64,000 bases of DNA from Maribacter forsetii DSM 18668 (GTDB lineage Bacteria; Bacteroidota; Bacteroidia; Flavobacteriales; Flavobacteriaceae). Each line of letters begins with the position of its first letter. Positions within the stretch are counted from its first letter, which is position 1. Location: positions 3,162,001-3,226,000 of the forward strand of contig NZ_JQLH01000001.1 in assembly GCF_000744105.1 (NCBI RefSeq). Direction: 5' to 3'. Under the pieces are notes generated by a model. That model was given only the letters and a program-made list of their open reading frames with translations. It was not told where the DNA came from and made no database searches. Positions 63,185-64,000 of the stretch are shown one piece after another. The translations under genes and the position numbers were made by a program.

Positions 63185-64000
63185 ATGAACAAACAATTAT
63201 TATTTGTAAAAAGACCAACAGGTGACGCAGACGCTTCTACATGGTCATTAGTGTCTAATCCTATCCCTAAAATAAAAGAAGGAGAAGTATTATTACAACA
63301 ACATTATGTCTCGCTTGACCCTGCCATGCGCGGTTGGATGAATGAAGCAAAATCATACATACCGCCTATGGAAATAAATTCGGTAATGCGAGCGGGTTCT
63401 GTTGGTCAGGTAATAGAAGCTAACAATCACCCAGAATTTAAAGTAGGTGATTATGTTGCCGGTTATGCCGGTGTGCAACAATATATTGCTACAAATGCAG
63501 ACGGCTATTACAAAGTAGACCCAAAACTGGCACCATTACCCACTTACATTGGCACTTTAGGAATGCCTGGAATGACCGCATACTTTGGCATTACAGAGGT
63601 AGGTAAATTAAAAGAAAGTGACATTGTTTTAGTTTCTGGTGCAGCCGGTGCCGTTGGTAGTATTGTTGGGCAGGTTGCTAAAATAAAAGGATGTAAAGTA
63701 GTAGGGATTGCAGGCGGTACTGATAAGTGCAAATACGTTGTTGACGAACTAGGTTTTGATGCCTGTATTGATTATAAAAATGAAGATGTTAAACAACGAT
63801 TAAAGGAAGAATGCCCTAAAGGATTAGATATCTATTTTGATAATGTTGGTGGCGAAATACTTGATATAGCCTTAGGTAGATTGCGCATGAATGCAAGAAT
63901 AGTTATTTGTGGCGCCATATCACAATACAACAACAAAACCGAAATAAAAGGACCTAGCAACTACCTATCCTTATTAGTAAACAGAGCAAGCATGACAGGT
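63185..64000 (+). CDS. MDR-family NADP-dependent oxidoreductase, 3' end cut by window
   Basis: Read by me from the ATG at 63185; 272 codons are open to the window end. LFVKRPTGDADASTWSLV, YVSLDPAMRGWM, LGMPGMTAYFGITEVG and the cofactor loop SGAAGAVGSIVGQ match the CurA/prostaglandin-reductase-like medium-chain reductases that reduce alkenal/enone C=C bonds with NADPH. It lacks the zinc-binding cysteines of alcohol dehydrogenases. It is probably in the same run as the crotonase, 72 bp downstream. The C-terminus is missing. Confidence 0.87.
   Translation, partial: MNKQLLFVKRPTGDADASTWSLVSNPIPKIKEGEVLLQQHYVSLDPAMRGWMNEAKSYIPPMEINSVMRAGSVGQVIEANNHPEFKVGDYVAGYAGVQQYIATNADGYYKVDPKLAPLPTYIGTLGMPGMTAYFGITEVGKLKESDIVLVSGAAGAVGSIVGQVAKIKGCKVVGIAGGTDKCKYVVDELGFDACIDYKNEDVKQRLKEECPKGLDIYFDNVGGEILDIALGRLRMNARIVICGAISQYNNKTEIKGPSNYLSLLVNRASMTG

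Overview
The window looks like a piece of the chromosome of a marine Flavobacteriaceae-type Bacteroidetes. It is AT-rich, has a SusC/SusD pair, a hybrid two-component system (HTCS), signal peptides and lipoboxes of Bacteroidetes style, promoters with a TAnnnTTG-like -7 element, and many sulfatases. No species can be named from the sequence alone, and no tRNA, rRNA, IS element or CRISPR array was seen.

Positions 1-49053 form one large polysaccharide utilisation locus (PUL). The core is SusC (39388-42630) and SusD (42674-44461) on the + strand, with the HTCS regulator converging on them (44860-49053, - strand). About 38 kb of degradative genes run leftward on the - strand: an unsaturated uronyl hydrolase (GH88), a sugar porter, esterases, five formylglycine-type sulfatases, three heparinase II/III-fold lyase-like proteins, fucosidases of GH29, GH95 and GH141 type, GH97, a GH28-like protein, a GH43-like propeller, two parallel beta-helix paralogues, two SGNH hydrolases, an FAD oxidoreductase and a DUF1080 protein. 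Lyases plus GH88, fucosidases, sulfatases and esterases together suggest a sulfated, acylated polymer containing fucose and uronic acid. This substrate is an inference.

A shared promoter architecture was read from six places: a direct repeat TAATTTATA with 21-bp periodicity, then 20-21 bp, then a TAnnnTTG-like -7 element. It lies upstream of susC and of five leftward transcription units (first genes: GH88 38662, heparinase-like 24408, FAD oxidoreductase 12904, sulfatase 9474, GH28 2956). It is the likely binding site of the adjacent HTCS and cuts the PUL into regulated units. Two proteins have unusual architectures: an SGNH hydrolase whose catalytic-serine block I sits at the C-terminus (a circular permutation, 10470-11216), and an SGNH hydrolase carrying a copy of the C-terminal domain of the neighbouring GH29 fucosidase (24666-25715).

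Positions 49283-64000 hold an unrelated acyl-CoA catabolism region: a TesB-type thioesterase, a thiolase, a TonB-dependent receptor, a Crp/Fnr regulator, then a + strand run of two acyl-CoA dehydrogenases, two SDRs, an APH-like kinase, a DUF1330 protein, a crotonase and an MDR reductase cut by the window end. The kinase and the second dehydrogenase are neighbours and match the two halves of animal ACAD10/ACAD11, which suggests a 4-hydroxyacyl-CoA route. Palindromes that look like TetR-type operators lie upstream of the receptor, the Crp/Fnr gene and the first dehydrogenase.
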